DNA of 64,000 nucleotides from Sphingomonas bisphenolicum (GTDB taxonomy: Bacteria > Pseudomonadota > Alphaproteobacteria > Sphingomonadales > Sphingomonadaceae), in the NCBI RefSeq assembly GCF_024349785.1, contig NZ_AP018817.1, positions 1,147,501 to 1,211,500 on the forward strand, given 5' to 3'. Made by a program: the position numbers and the translations under genes. A model generated the notes under the pieces. The model ran no database searches. It was not told the DNA's origin and saw only the letters and a list, made by a program, of their open reading frames with translations. Position 1 is the first letter of the stretch; the number at the start of each line of letters is the position of its first letter. This document shows positions 63,328 to 64,000 of the stretch, one piece after another.

Positions 63328-64000
63328 CAGAAGGGACTGATCGAGGAGAAGAAGCGCTGCAACCAGCCCTGACGGCTGGCATTGGCGATCTCGCCCTTGC
63401 CCTTGTATATAATCTTGGCGTCGGCGACGCGGGTCGATGCGATGCGGTTGTCGGGCGCGATATCGGCCTGACGTACGAGGCCGCTGATCTGGATGAATTC
63501 GTCGCCGCGATTGAGCGTCAGCGCCTTCTCCCCCTTCACCAGCATCGTGCCATTGGGGTAGGTCGCCGCGATCGTCACGGTGATTTCGCCGCTCAGCGCG
63601 TTGGACTGGCTGGCGTTGCCCTTGCCGGTGAAGCTGTTCTGGCCCCCGGCTGACACGTCGCTGGCGGAAAACAGCTTGGACAATATGCCGGTGCTCGGCG
63701 GCGTGATGCCGACCGATCCGTTGCGCGCCGTGTCCGCGCTCGTCGTCTTGCTCGCCTGCGTCCGTTCGACCAGCACGATGGTGATGATGTCGCCCACGCT
63801 GGTGGCGCGCGCGCCGCTGGTCAGCGGGGTATAGCCGGTCGACGCCTGAAAGATCGATCCGTTCGCGGGCGGCGCGACGGGCTGTGCGATCACGGTCGGC
63901 GCATAGAAATCGCGCTCGATGTCGCGCTTCTTCTGCTTGGCGGCGTCGGCGGGCGACGCGGCCAGCGCGATCAGCGACAGCGTGGCGACGGTGGCAAGGG
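63327..64000 (-). CDS. flgH: flagellar L-ring protein FlgH (5' end outside window)
   Basis: About 223 residues are visible in frame to the window edge. The middle shows TSVGDIITIVLVERTQASKTTSADT and GEITVTIAATYPNGTMLVKGEKALTLN, which are typical FlgH segments (in outline), and it ends RFFSSISPF. A GTG at 63893 is not the start. The N-terminal part is a hydrophobic stretch (LATVATLSLIALAASPADA) with no cysteine, so the usual lipobox of L-ring proteins is not seen in the visible part. Confidence 0.92.
   Translation of the reverse strand, partial: LATVATLSLIALAASPADAAKQKKRDIERDFYAPTVIAQPVAPPANGSIFQASTGYTPLTSGARATSVGDIITIVLVERTQASKTTSADTARNGSVGITPPSTGILSKLFSASDVSAGGQNSFTGKGNASQSNALSGEITVTIAATYPNGTMLVKGEKALTLNRGDEFIQISGLVRQADIAPDNRIASTRVADAKIIYKGKGEIANASRQGWLQRFFSSISPF

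Noticed and set aside
60852..63372. Long plus-strand frames opposite flgK, flgJ and flgI
   Set aside because: They are Arg/Gly/Ala-rich shadows. The minus-strand flg genes have family signatures and TGATG couplings.

Overview
The window is GC-rich chromosomal DNA from an alphaproteobacterium, most likely a member of the Sphingomonadaceae (Sphingobium/Sphingomonas-like). The evidence is the gene content and order: serC-serA-hisZ-purA, an EL222-like LOV-HTH protein, a hmgA-fahA-maiA operon with a small Rieske protein, an Extensin-like lipoprotein, and many short inverted repeats of the kind scattered through sphingomonad genomes. Almost every base is coding, and many neighbours overlap by ATGA or TGATG. 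I see no prophage, insertion sequence, CRISPR array or rRNA. There is one tRNA (Gly, anticodon TCC).

Layout. 1-4070: homogentisate/tyrosine catabolism operon (end of hppD, hmgA, fahA, maiA, Rieske ferredoxin). 4194-8374: small ORF, nitroreductase, LOV-HTH photoreceptor, and a DUF969-DUF979-DUF2891 set tied to 5-oxoproline. 8378-12425 (minus): surface polysaccharide genes (glycerophosphotransferase-like protein, GT4 glycosyltransferase, sulfotransferase) ending in an overlapping orphan response regulator. 12575-15902 (minus): dapD, HAD nucleotidase, LOG family protein, Extensin-like lipoprotein. 16061-21816: serC, serA, hisZ, purA and a 60-aa protein. 21930-28985: FMN reductase, Pr6Pr membrane protein, two DAACS symporters flanking a bestrophin, pdxH, an outer-membrane protein. 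29169-33481: dnaJ-like gene, BrkB-family gene, fabI, a DUF559 endonuclease-like gene bracketed by inverted repeats, aroC. 33482-42005: hairpin-rich leader, SLC13-type permease, PhzF, serine hydrolase, small proteins, recQ, a DUF442-type phosphatase, a second bestrophin. 42112-51809: regulators (LysR, XRE/ScfR-like, LysR-like, LacI), a PiT phosphate transporter with a fused NUDIX-DUF47 protein, and a ZnuD-like TonB receptor. 51992-57359: Ala/Pro-rich protein, argG, EF-hand protein, two-component system. 57628-64000 (minus): flgH(partial)-flgI-flgJ-flgK-flgL and motA-motB.

Most of the window is housekeeping. The parts most worth a second look are the DUF559 gene enclosed by covarying inverted repeats between fabI and aroC, the NUDIX-DUF47 fusion with an internal ribosome binding site beside the phosphate transporter, the 14-bp perfect palindrome touching the start codon of the XRE/ScfR-like regulator, the hairpin-rich leader before the SLC13-type permease, and the response regulator nested at the end of the polysaccharide operon. 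Function assignments rest on motifs and family resemblance read by eye; no database search was run.
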